Assembly (NCBI GenBank): GCA_037952775.1
Contig: JBANAY010000003.1
Location: 14,756,001-14,820,000, forward strand
Reading direction: 5' to 3'
Source: Clonostachys chloroleuca
Taxonomy: Eukaryota > Ascomycota > Sordariomycetes > Hypocreales > Bionectriaceae
Length of the DNA stretch: 64,000 bases
In this document: piece after piece, positions 22,739 to 34,133 of the stretch
Position numbering within the stretch: position 1 is the stretch's first letter
Layout: each line of letters opens with the position of its first letter
Position numbers and translations under genes: made by a program
Notes under the pieces: model-generated
What the model was told of the DNA's origin: nothing
Database searches by the model: none
Seen by the model: only the letters and a program-made list of their open reading frames with translations

Positions 22739-24461
22739 TTCAAGCCGGAGCGGATGACGGAAGAGAACTTCAACCACCTCAATAGAGAGTTTCCCAACTG
22801 CCGGAAGCTATTTGGCAATAGCAAACGATCATGTATCAGTAGGGCTTTTGCCTGGCAAGAGCTTCTGATCACCATGGCAGTTCTCTTGCAGAACTTTGAC
22901 TTCACTCTTGAGCCTAACAATTATATCCTTCAACGTAAGGAATCATTGACCCTAAAACCTGGCGGGTTGAAAATGCGCGCTAAATTTAGAGACAATCTCA
23001 CCTCCCAGGCGCTCGAGCGTCGCTTGACTGGGTCTTCGACTAACCCGGAATTGCCATCCAAACAAAACGATGTCTTGACAGATGACCAAAATGTGGGTGT
23101 TCCCAATGAGAATTTTGCATGTCTCGAATACTGGTACCTGCAAGGCATGGGCCTAGAAGTTAGCAGCTGATGCCGCTATGCACGGCTTCCGTGCCTTGAA
23201 GCTCGATAGCCTTGATAGTGCCCAGGCTCGCTCCCCTCCGATCATCCTGTTGTGATCGTGACAGCTTCATACGGGGGTGAACCGTCTGATGATGCTGAAC
23301 GATTCGTCTCTTAGATTCTGACTCAACAGGAGATAGGAAAGGAGTTCCAGAGGGTGTCGCACGCTGTCTTTGGATGTGGTAATAGTGAATGGGTCACCTC
23401 GTTCCACAAGATCCCAATGCTTGTTGAAACCAGACTTGAAGAGCTGATTTCACAGCGGCTGGCGGAACTTGGTAAGACAACTGTCTCAACCTGCGCCGCT
23501 TTTACCGACTTTGAGGTCTGGGAGTATGCTATCATTTGGCCGGCTGTAAAGGAGCGCTATGGTACTTCAGGGTCGGCGACCGAGAGAAGCAACCTGAACG
23601 TTATGGTATCAAATACTAGAACAGCCATTCCCCAGCAAAACTCGAAACGAGCTGTCATTACTGAGTCGAAGTCACTTACTAAGGGTTGTGAAGAAAGGTT
23701 TATGAAGGGGTGCATCTTGAGGTAAACTTGCCGAAGGGCATTAAACACCAAACAGACGACTACCTCGTTGTGCTGCCTTTCAACCCTACCAAGACTGTGA
23801 AGCGTGTAATGAGAAGTCTCGGATTCACTCGTGATTCATACTTGGAAATTACATCCAATCCGTCCGTGTCTCTACCAGTCGAGACGTCTATGCCAGCTGG
23901 TGAAGTTCTGGCTTCTTAGTGTGAGCTAATGCAGCCAGCGGCCAAGGGTGTGTGTATCTTTTTCCATGGGGTTTCCGTTGTGTTTGGAAAGCTCTTGTCA
24001 AGATGAGTTTATTTATAATTTGGAATATACTTAAGCTTGCTGATAGAGACAAGACAATCGAATTGTTGGGATACCCGGCCGGGGATGGCTTCACCAAAGA
24101 GATCGTCGACAAAAAGGTGTCCACCCTTAATCTTTGGGAACACTTCCCGACTCTCCCTATCCCGCCATGGCTATTTCCTATCTATGCTAAGGCCTATGAT
24201 GATTCGCCAGTGGTAAGTACAATGAAAGCCCTGCTCGTTGGCTAATTCTACAATGAGAACTTCAAAATCCGATGCATCCACTCCATATCCTCCTCACCTT
24301 TGGAAAATCCAGACAACGCTACTGTTACTTTCTCTATTCTCCGCGAGCCTTCCCTTTCTGGAAATCGGCTACACATCGGTGCTACAATCTCTTACCAGGG
24401 CCGCCTAGGCGAAAACGGCTTCATTGAGGCCCATATTACGAGCGTTTGTGGGCTACAATAG
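22739..24461 (+). pseudogene. Relic of a self-sufficient P450-reductase (CYP505/P450foxy type)
   Basis: The sequence enters at FKPERMTEEN, the PERF-like region of a P450. It continues through the haem-Cys segment FGNSKRSCIS (Gly after Cys replaced) and the C-terminal P450 strands (FDFTLEPNNYIL). It then runs into a flavodoxin domain (SNTGTC, KLAADAAMHGF, VIVTASYGGEPSDD, FGCGNSEWVTSFHKIP) and a reductase FAD domain (DDYLVVLPFNP, SISSSPLENPDN, REPSLSGN). The order P450-FMN-FAD in one chain is diagnostic of fungal fatty-acid hydroxylases of the CYP505 family. The frame changes several times, with stops in between. The N-terminal three quarters of the P450 and the NADPH domain are absent, so both ends are truncated. 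Confidence 0.8.
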
Positions 24462-24825
24462 ATTCTCTCCAATACTCTATCTTTCAAGTACTTAGCTTAG
24501 AAGTGAATATAACTCTTGCGTAAGATACAACCCTTTGGTATGTGACCAGATGGATCAACAGGCATAATAATTTGAGTCTAAGATAAATGCAACGCTATGT
24601 ACTAATTCCATCTAAACCGTCTATGGTTTTTGGCGCCATAATTGTAATCTATACCTTGGAAATGATATGAAAATATTGCTATTGCTGATGACATGAAGAA
24701 AATAAAGGGAGGAAAGAAAAACGAAGAAGGTAGAAAGAGAAGAAAGAGCATGAAGGATTTGACTTGGCTCAAACCATTCATTTTGCCCCAGCTTTGGAGA
24801 CCTATATTGGACTTCTAGCAGGTGG
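24462..24825. other. Spacer with a purine-rich tract
   Basis: No gene. A long A/G-only stretch on the plus strand at about 24690-24755 would be a pyrimidine tract in the 3' region of the LtrA-like gene. Confidence 0.45.
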
Positions 24826-27355
24826 CTATGCCGGATGCTTTAAATGAACCAGCATCAGTGAAACAAAAAAGCAGACAAGGATAATGGGCAACTGCCATGG
24901 CTTATCCAAGAACTTCTCCGCGCTGCCTTGGTTCTTGTTAATAAGGGCCACCAGAGCAAGACCAGCCCCAGTCGTCGTGATAAATCCGGCACGGAACATA
25001 TTGAACACAGTCCACTTCTTCTTTTTAGCGATTACATGTAGGGTCATCATAAGGACGAGGACCAGGCCTGCGCTAATAAAGAGGTATGTAAGCTGTAAAG
25101 ATGGATTTGTTAGCACGTTGGTTTGTTCGTGACGACTATGGGCCTATTCTAGTTTACTCACCACAAGAAGCTGCCTGTCGGATGCCTCATCAATAGCCTT
25201 TTTATTTGAATCCTCTGCGCTGAGATCCCCAGAGTCCTTGCTCGTAGTAATGTAGTAGGACTTCAAGACGGCCTTTCCAAGGGTGGTCAAAATGGTAGAA
25301 GTCGCATTGAGAAGGGGGCTGCTGGCGCTGTCATCCAACATGGCGCTGTCGGGCAAGTTCTTGATCTTGGTCACTGAATCTTGGACTAGTGTGATGTCGC
25401 TCCCAGAGTCGGCTCCGTACAGACTCATGATATTAGAGGTCAGATTTTGAAGTTTGCTGCCAAGTTCCGCCGTGGAATTGCATTTGTCGACAACATCGTT
25501 CATCTGGTCGGCGATCTCGTTGAACGACTCCGAGGCGCGCCACATAATGCCCCACTGTCCAGTACCCTCGGATAGTAGAATTAGGACAAGGTGAAAGGGT
25601 AGGTGGAAAAGTAGCCACAGGGCAAGGGTGGGAGCCTTCATATGGATGTGGTGAGGCATCATGTCGAAGTAGAGCATGAAGCACAAATAGAGGATAGCCG
25701 AGGCACAGAAGATTGTACCGACGAGAGCAGAGGCTAAAACGTGTTAGTTGAATTGGCTCCCTTACAAAGAAGCTGCTATTTGTAGATAGATGTGCACGTA
25801 CTCCAGGAGCTTGCGATTTGGTGGATATAAGTGTAGTCCATGATGACAGTAAGCTTTTTTGTAAGAATGGTGGCCCCTTCAAATAGAAGAAAGTATATGT
25901 TAGTCTTCTGTTCGCTCGGGGTAGGCTGGGGCAGAGGTAGGTCTTGAATTGCTTGCCTACCTTCTCCAATAACAATAAGGGTCAAAAGGTTGATACGCTC
26001 GGCGATGTGAGTTCCCTCAAAGGTCATAGTTTCCGAGACTGCGGAATGTGCTAGGATGACGAACATTTCGAATAGTGCAACAATCCACCACATGGTAAAG
26101 ATCGCACCGTTTCCATATATGTTGGACCAATCGACCGAAAGACCAAGAGTCAGGTATATCAGCCCTGGGGCAAACTGAATCATGGTCGCTGTGAGGAAAG
26201 AGTCTCGATTATTCACAAACTTGCGGGATTGGTAGAACAGAACTATATATTGCGTCGCGAGGGTGAATCTGGAGAATGCCATGGTGACGCCTGATATAAG
26301 ATATCATTAGTGACATTTTCATCTTGGCTATGTGTTTTATGCCAAGGCCAAAAGGTAGATGGCATACTCGTAATCCGTATAACTGACGGAAGCAGAACCT
26401 TATTACTGAGCCCGATTCCAAGGATTGTGAAACCAATAATGGAGGCCAAGTGGAAAGTAAAGCCAATGCGAGCCCAGATACTATCGTGCTCAAATCGAGC
26501 CATGTAGACTGTAGTTACGAACCATGTCGTCCACAAGAGTCTAAAGATAGATTAGATATGTCAGTGGAACAATGGGGGGACTCAGGATGGACACAGATAA
26601 GAATACTCACACGAAGTATGCGGTAAAAACTTTCAATTTCGCCATTTCTGTAATTGGATTGGATGCTGAGAATACAGCAAGATTGGCTACGAACCACAAA
26701 TCATAGAAGAGCTGTGACAGAGACGGGCGTTAATTCACTGTTCAATGTTATGAGAGACTTGATGAATAGCCGTCGACGAAATAAACGACATGGTGATACT
26801 AACCTCTATGCTCGATGCAGCGTCTCTCTATTCATTTCCACATTAGTCACCGCTCAGGGGCATCAGTGATCCATCCGGGGTACTTACCCTGATAAACCTA
26901 ACTTGCCCTGGGAATTCTGAATCCAGGTCCTGCTCAAAGGGTTTCTCTATGAGCTTGACCTCGGCATCGCAGAAGTTCAGACGCTCCGAAACATCCTCCT
27001 TCTCGATATAACAGCGGTCGGTCTTCTCGGCCTCATCGGGGATATCATGGTAGGTATTTCTGTTTGTGTCGTGGTGGGAAGCGCCATAGAGGCTGCTCGT
27101 CTGGTGGGAAGCCCTGTGCACGGGTAGCTGGGAAGCCCTGAAAAGGCTACGCTGCCGGTGGGACACTCTGTGTGCTGGCGCCTGAGAAGCTCTGAAGAGA
27201 CTCCGCTGCTGATGTGAAACCCTCTGCGCTGGCGCCTGGGAAGCTGTGAAGACACTGCGCGACTGGTGAGAAACTCTATGTCTAGGTTGTGGCTGGGCGG
27301 ATATATGTTGGCTTTGTGTCTGTCGCCAAGCATTTTGGTCACCGTCCAATGGCAT
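24826..27355 (-). CDS. LtrA-like multispanning membrane protein, 8 exons, 669 aa
   Basis: Exons are 26888-27355, 26804-26827, 26611-26711, 26368-26540, 25961-26290, 25802-25876, 25162-25733 and 24826-25092. All are GT-AG and the joined frame is open throughout. The 24-nt exon 2 encodes RDAASSIE and is required to reach the family motif ELFYDLWFVANL. That motif is the mark of the low-temperature-requirement A (LtrA, PF06772) family. Many hydrophobic segments follow, including a long one at the C-terminus (LTYLFISAGLVLVLMM). The N-terminal 155 residues are hydrophilic and contain four copies of an 18-residue repeat. A soluble loop of about 120 residues precedes the last membrane segments. Biochemical function is unknown for fungal members. 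The gene appears intact, unlike its neighbours upstream. Confidence 0.88.
27062..27277 (-). repeat. Four 18-residue (54-bp) coding repeats in the LtrA-like gene
   Basis: Units begin at R27, R45, R63 and R81 with the pattern RVSHQxRSLFxASQAPxx. The middle two are nearly identical and the last is more divergent. They are rich in Ser, Arg and Gln, with potential phosphorylation sites, and lie in the predicted cytosolic head. Confidence 0.75.
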
Positions 27356-29531
27356 GGTTGCAGCTTCGATAATCGGCAATACACTACTCTACCAGGAATT
27401 TGAGTGAGCGTAATCTGGTAGTTAAGTCAAACAAGGCGTTGAAGAACACAGGTCGATTTGGTCTTGGCAATAGACAACACTAATATACTAAACGGCTTTG
27501 CTTTACTACCACCTGCACTATCCGTGACAGGCCGTTTATCCCCGGAATGCAAGCTTGTTGTGGTAATACCAGATACTATTCATGGAACTCGGTGTCTGCA
27601 GCAATGCCATCATGCGCTAGCTCAATGAAATCGAGGCTGCTGGGGACTGGAAGCTAGGGTCACATTATTGGGCTTTTGGCATTCTATTTCTGTCATATGC
27701 ACAGTTGAGTCATCTTGAAATCAGACCGGAAAAGCGGCAACGCGGGAGCAGGGGGAGGGAGGGAGCCTACACAAACGGTTCTCGGATAAGACGGATGACC
27801 TGTAGGCTCAACATCGTAATCAACATTCGAAACTAATAACAAGGGCAGAGACCAGTATTGTTCAACCCGCTATAACCGTCCCATCCTTATTCTGTTACTC
27901 TCGTACCCTTTGGCTCAACAACATCGATGTGAACCATTGAACTATGATCTTCGCCTGATACACATCATTGTTCCACCCTCTCCTAACCTGTGGAAAACAG
28001 AGAGGCCCAAGCTCAATTGCAATACGATCACAATCAACATGTTCATCTCAGAGCGTTTCCGTAGCTGTCCCCTCCTGCGTTGGCTATTAGCTGCATCGGT
28101 ACCTCACCTGACTGGCAGTCAGCCGCAATCGACTGAGGCACCCACTTTAACTCATGCCCGGCATGCGAGTCCAGATGCTGTTGGTTGAGAAGTCCCTCTA
28201 TTCAGCAAGGTCTGGGCTCCTGTGAGCATGCAGCAGTCCTACGCGTCTTCCAATCAGAGAGGATAATCATGCAGCGATCGCGGAAAAAACGGACCACTGC
28301 GCCTTCTCCTCTGCTTGCTTACCCAGCAGGGACTATTATTATTCATGTCGCATTACATGAGCCGCTAATAACTATGGCTACAGAATAGAAAGAACTTTGG
28401 CACTCATCCCGTAAGACACTTCCAACAATCGTTAGGCAAGGGGCCGCCTTTTCTGGGAGAACCTACTAACTTGGATACAGCATACTCATTCTCTTCACCA
28501 ACACAGATAGCTTGTCCCAATGCATCTGTGCTTGATGGTTGTAGCTAGAGTAGAAATCATTTGCTTGTCACTTCTGGAATGCTTATTGGCCGAGGACCTG
28601 AAATTAAAAGAGCACAACAAAAAAAGAGGCGTAGATCTGAGAATTGAATGCAACCAGACATCTCTGAAAGGCGGGCTATAGTAGCTTTTGCAAACGCTGC
28701 AATGAAACCAACCTGATTTAGGGAAAATAGTAGAACATCTATCAAGCAGGTCTCACTAGATGTTTTAGATTTATTTCATTAGATAGAGCACGTTGTAATA
28801 TCCATACTTGTATTCGACGGTTAGGTGACTTAGACTGGACGGGGAGATCTAGGGTAAGTCAAGGTATTAAGATTTGCGTAGAGCTTGACCTGAACCTCCG
28901 GATGGATAACGCGGCAACCTGCTCATAAATATGAGACAGGAAAGGATTCTCCTTTATGTGGGCTGTGCTGGGATCTCAAGCAGTGAGAAAAACCCCAACC
29001 CCAACCGCATCGAGCTGCTGCTGCTAGCCATCGTCCTGCTAGCCGTCATCCGGGATCCCACGAATTGAGGTCGTTGTCAACCAAACCGTCCCTTAACAAA
29101 TCCTCTTATGGATCGGTACTAGTAGATCCAAAAGTCATCGGAAGAGCAGGAGTGGGTTTTGGCGGGCCGTCAATTTTGAAGTCGGTCATTTTAGTCTACA
29201 CCCCAGAACGGACCAAACTACAGGCAGGGAATTGGGCGTTTGCAGGTTATTCTGCGTAGTCTTGGTCACATAGGAAAGCAAAGATAGTAAATTAATTCAT
29301 TGAACACAGGTATGATGCGCCGCAGCTTATTTCTCTCTTATTTCATTCGCCACTTAGTCACATATCAACAGCATGACTGAAGTTTATTGTTGAAATCCAA
29401 CGACAATCTTTCTTACGATGAAAGCCACCTTTCCGAACCTAACTTTTCTTCGCCGAGAAACACAGTTTCCAACTCGAGCTAACGCATAATTAGAGCCTAA
29501 ATCTCAGAACGGCGAATTTGATACCACTTGT
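27356..29531. other. Intergenic between LtrA-like and HET genes
   Basis: The left end contains the LtrA-like promoter and a four-run G-rich motif at 27744-27763. ORFs at 27910-28388, 28557-28745 and 29065-29259 are short and overlap without family signal. No gene is supported. Confidence 0.45.
27744..27763 (+). promoter_or_regulatory. G-quadruplex-capable G-rich motif upstream of the LtrA-like gene
   Basis: Four G runs (27744-27746, 27751-27755, 27757-27759, 27761-27763) separated by 1-4 bases fit the standard intramolecular quadruplex pattern. It lies about 390 bp upstream of the LtrA-like ATG. A role is only conceivable. Confidence 0.4.
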
Positions 29532-32500
29532 TTACTTCAGAACGAATCGTTCAGGCTCTTGTGCTCCTAGCGACCCAGCTTTCCATTGTGCGATCGCCTC
29601 TCCATCCATATGTCCTGGAACGAAGCATTCGCCTACAAAGTGATATTCGTTTCCACGCAAGGGACGCAGAATGTAAGGCACTGGGCCACCGAATAGAACA
29701 CACACCAAGTCGCCCGGACGGAGTACATCAGGCCCCAGTCCCATGCTACAATCTGTGGCTGTGAATGCTTTACGCCCGTGGCATACATTCCGCATAGCTT
29801 GGGCATATCTCTCCGCGCGTAGACTGCCCTGTCTTGCTGTTAAGCCATTATAGGGTGAGCTCATCCAGTTTTGCGTGCAAGCCCAGTCGAGGAAGCCTTT
29901 CAAGTGCTGTTCGTAGTCTACGCGTTCCTTGATAATGGACCCATACCAGTCCTGCCCAGCCGTCAACGTCAGACTAAGCGCCATTTTCTTTGGTTCGCTG
30001 CTGAGGTGATTCCTAGCCCACTCCTCCAACTGTGCATTATGCTCGGCCAGTTGTCGAGCCCCCCACGTGGCCTTGGGTGGCAGTTCAGCAGGGAGGGGCT
30101 TCGCCGACGATTTGATAACCCCAAGTATAAGTCCTTCTAGCATTAAGCTCCGCTCATCCAGTTTCCAATTGACTTGAAACAATGGATTAGGTGGACAGTT
30201 GGCTGAAGCATTAAACTTCATACTTTTATGGTGCGAACCAGCGATGCTCCGGATCGGGTCAATATGCCATTGTGGAATCCAAGTCGGGAACCCTGGGTCG
30301 ATACGCTTTATGTGTCTGACTGTCGAGAGTATTTCCAAGGGAGTTTCATGGGTGGCCGTCACCCAGTAGAAGACACGTGTATATAGTCCCTCCCGAAGAA
30401 TTCGGTAGTTGGGCGTGATGAATACCTTTCCAGCCTCAGTCTGCTGGCTCGGTAATCCGAGCACGGCATAGATACGATCCAGCAGAACCGTCACATTAAA
30501 CCTCCTTGTAAGACGGAGCACATCAAGAAATGACATGGAGCTCCCACGGAAGTTGGCAGACGGTAATCTATACATCAGGTAGGCGTTTAGGAGGCCAAGA
30601 ACAGCGACCTCGGATGCCTCGGAAGACGTGAACCTCTGCCAAAGCGATTCTTGATTTCGTATCAGAACCGCCGCAAGTCCAACTAAAGTCCAAGATATTT
30701 CCTCATCACCCCATTGTACAACTGCGAGGCGTGACGAAACCACTTCCTGGACTACCCAAAGCCGTGTCCAGTAAGAGTCCTGAAATATCTGTAGGATGCT
30801 TTTCATGGTGGACTGGCCAACAGCGGACCTGTACTTCTTGTCAAGTATGCCATGGTTTTTGTTCAATGTGGCAGACGGGCTGTTTTGGAATCTAAGCCAA
30901 ATAGACGTAAGACTTTTGACTGCAGAGAGGGATTCTTTTGCTAGAGCCTTTTGAGCCCCGAGACAAATCACTACTCTCGATGCCTGAGAATAGACGCGAC
31001 GCATGAGACCAACTTGCTGCTGGCGCTCAGCATGATCACCCTGATTAATGCACAGAGCATCAGCCCATACGATGCGCACGCGATCATGAAACCGCAGCCG
31101 CATGAGGATATCTGTTAGCGTTGCGCTAATGAACACCTCCTTTCCAGAGATTGAGATGGGCGTTTTTGACACTTTCGGGCTCCCCCACTGATAAGAAATT
31201 GCTTCATAGGGCTTTTCTATATTATCGAGGTCCACTGTGTCCAATGTGCAGCTGAGAATCTCATCCCCCTTGCTAGGACGAATTGTAATCACACGGATAT
31301 GGGATCGCCCTGGAAGTGCTGTATACGTAGGTCCCCGTGAGAAATCAGCTGGTAAGCAGTGACAAAAAGGCATCCAGAAATCAGATTCGGTTGAAGAATT
31401 TGCGTAGGATTGGCGTTGTATGGTTCCATAACCGGTGCTGGCAAAAATTGGGGCTGTGTCTCGTTTGATGCGCAACTCAAGGGCCTTGATATATTTCATT
31501 CTCTGTGACTCTTCAAAGGCGGGAACTTGAGAATCAGTGGCGGGTTGAGGCTCGTCCAGCCGTGGGGATGGCACCTCTTCGGGGGTCAACGTGCGGTAGG
31601 AGCCAGTAATCGAATTCAGTTGGTTCGCGAGGTTGACCTGAAGGGTTTCTGCCTGAGCTTGGATTCTGCCATCATGATTCCCCTGCGTCGTTTCTGTGTC
31701 TAAGTTGAATTCAGTAAGAGTTTATTTCTATAGATTAAACTGAGAGTGCAACATACCGTTCAGTTGCTGTGTACGTGGCTTTGGATGACTCGCATCAAGC
31801 AGTTGGAAACGTACGATGGGGGGATTGCCGTTGAAGAAATCGCCTAAATCAATTCAGACTTTCCCATGGTCAGAATTAATAGAAGGAGGTACTCACGGTC
31901 ACTAAGACTCTCGGTAGAATCGAGTCGGACGTAGATGCCAATACCTCCCGCTTCCGAGTTGTCTGGAAGCGCCGCGTCGATGTCGTGGAAGCCCACTTCG
32001 GCATCACCGACGCGAACACCGCCCCCACGGTTTGCCCCACGGTTTCTAGAGGAGTCTCTAGAGTTTGATCCATTTCGTCGGTTGGCTCCTTCATTTTCGC
32101 TGTCGGAGTTTAAGCCTAATCCCCCCGAGATGGAATGCGTTGATGAACTCGAGTCTTCAGGTATATCCTGGACGACAGCCAACGACAGGTCCTCATCTCT
32201 GTCGCTCTCTGTACCACTATCATCATGATCATCATCGTTTTCACTCTCATCCCCATCCTCGTGTGCCCTTCCGTCTCCATCATGTTCTATCCCATGCCCA
32301 CCATCACTGCCATGAGATGGAGTCGCCTCAAAAGATGGCCTCTCCCCTCGATTGTGATCTCGAAGGGTTTCAGCCGCCGAGGGGTGTGCGCTGGATCTAT
32401 CTTGCTCCAGGTTTTCTTGCTCGTTCTCGTCATGATCTGGTCCGGCATAGGTTTCCACCTCCAAACTTCTACCAGTGCTTGCCGCTCCGTGTGATACGCC

Positions 32501-32719
32501 TCCCGAACCGTAAGCACTGCTTGTGTTCCCCCCCGCGCCTGTGCCACTGCTCATGCCGCCCCCTCTTCCTCCATAATGAGATCTCCAACCACCGTGGCGT
32601 GTGTCATGGTCAGACTCTGATTCAGATTCAGATGATGAGCTTGCTGCTCTTCCATACCCACCTCCACCGTAAGAATACCCACCTCTGCCGCCATATGAGC
32701 TGTCGCTGTCTGAAGACAT
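29532..32719 (-). CDS. HET-domain protein with long low-complexity head, 3 exons, 1025 aa
   Basis: Exons are 31897-32719, 31757-31843 and 29532-31699; the joined frame is open from MSSDSDSS. Residues 1-300 are low-complexity: Gly/Tyr/Ser-rich first (GGRGGYSYGGGGYGR), then Ser/Glu/Asp/His/Asn-rich. The HET (heterokaryon incompatibility, PF06985) domain lies at about 467-640, with AISYQWGSP, RIVWADALCINQGD and QVGLMRRVYSQASRVVICLG. The HET core is followed by about 380 residues without a recognised domain. HET domains trigger cell death after non-self recognition or NLR activation; here the partner is unknown. The frame is intact. The start at 32719 is the first true ATG. Confidence 0.88.
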
Positions 32720-34133
32720 GTTAAATGCCACTCTTTGAGTTCAACCATAAGTCTTGGGAGCGCGGTTCAAATATCACACTCATGTACGAAACAAGGAACA
32801 ATACGCGCAAGGGTGTTGGACTACTTATGTACCTTGGAAAAGGCTGTGTCCATCCATGAACAGCGTGCACAGCCTTCAAGAATCAGCCGTTCTTGCATCT
32901 TTTTGCACATGATGAATGCTGTCATATTTTAGTAGGCAATAGTTTGCCTGATTAGTTCCAATATCACATTTGTGGTCGGGTGGTCGGCAATAGTAATGCA
33001 GATGCAACATGGGGATCGTGAATGATACGTACAACATCAATTTCATGTGTACATATATCAATATATAGTTGCTAAGTAAGTTGTTTTTATGTTCTCTTTT
33101 CATTAAGAATAGTTTTGAAGCACGCGTTTTGGTAAGCTACCGACTAAGACTTGCGAATGAGGGAATGAGTGGCGTTCGCGATGTCACCCAACTCGGTTAA
33201 GTGGAACTGCACTTCCTTTCAGCTGGCATCTCGACAAGTGCAAATCCCCCTATCTTGCTTCTTAACTAGCCCGAAAGAAACTCTACTATCGCAGTACGTA
33301 GCGTGCCAGCGTTGCTAGCTGCCTAGGACTCATCCCTGTGCAGTACGCCACTCGACGAAATCCATGCAAGGTAGCAAAGTTTTCAACTCTTGCCAGAAAG
33401 TGTGGAATTGAATCACTACCAGACCATACATATGAGAGATTTCGAGGAGATGGAAGTCGAAAGAGTAACATGACCTTGAAGATTATCCAGTCCAGTCGAC
33501 GCAGCCTCGCATGACTGGTGCAACTTCTGTATTACTAGTCGAAGGAAATCAATTAATGTTCAACAGGAGGCCAACTGCAAGCGCTTTTGTGCTCCAGCAG
33601 GAGGCTGAAATCGAGTCTGGTAATGAGCTGACTGGTATGGGCTAGTGCCAAACCAGTCACACAGATGGTAAACCGGGATTTGGGAGACTTGGCGTTTACA
33701 ATGAATCGTTACAGGTAAGCATGCGATTCGTGATGGAAATTTTAGCATATAACATATCCATTCATACTTTGAATACGGCGACTAGGGGACTGTGATCAGG
33801 CTCAAATAGTTCTTCTCTAAATAGCTATAGAATGGAATATAACTGATGCAGGCTATAACAGGTAATTGCATAGCTTGGGATAAAGCTCATCTTGACTAGC
33901 GCCCTAATATATAAGTTCCATACAATGCACACAAGACGAAATTTGACCAGTTCTTTGTCCAAGAATCCGTGCTCTATACTCTGCTAAATTACCCGGAGTG
34001 GTACGGGAGTGCTTCCACTTGCTATGCTCTATCCTCAGCGAGACCAACTTACTCGGAGGCATCCTTAAACTGTGCGTCGAGACTCGAGAGTCTGAAGTTA
34101 GGCATCGTCGAAGTAACGCTCTGCCGGAATCTA
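32720..34133. other. Intergenic, no gene recognised
   Basis: Contains the HET gene promoter and the 3' side of the repeat-protein gene. Long ORFs that start here on the plus strand (33969-34976) are antisense shadows of the repeats. Other ORFs (33286-33471, 33560-33748) show nothing familiar. Confidence 0.45.

Noticed and set aside
28991..29006. AACCCC repeats resembling a telomere
   Set aside because: Only about two and a half units, and not the CCCTAA type used by filamentous ascomycetes.
31935..32724. Plus-strand ORFs of 97 and 219 aa
   Set aside because: Antisense shadows of the low-complexity head of the HET gene.
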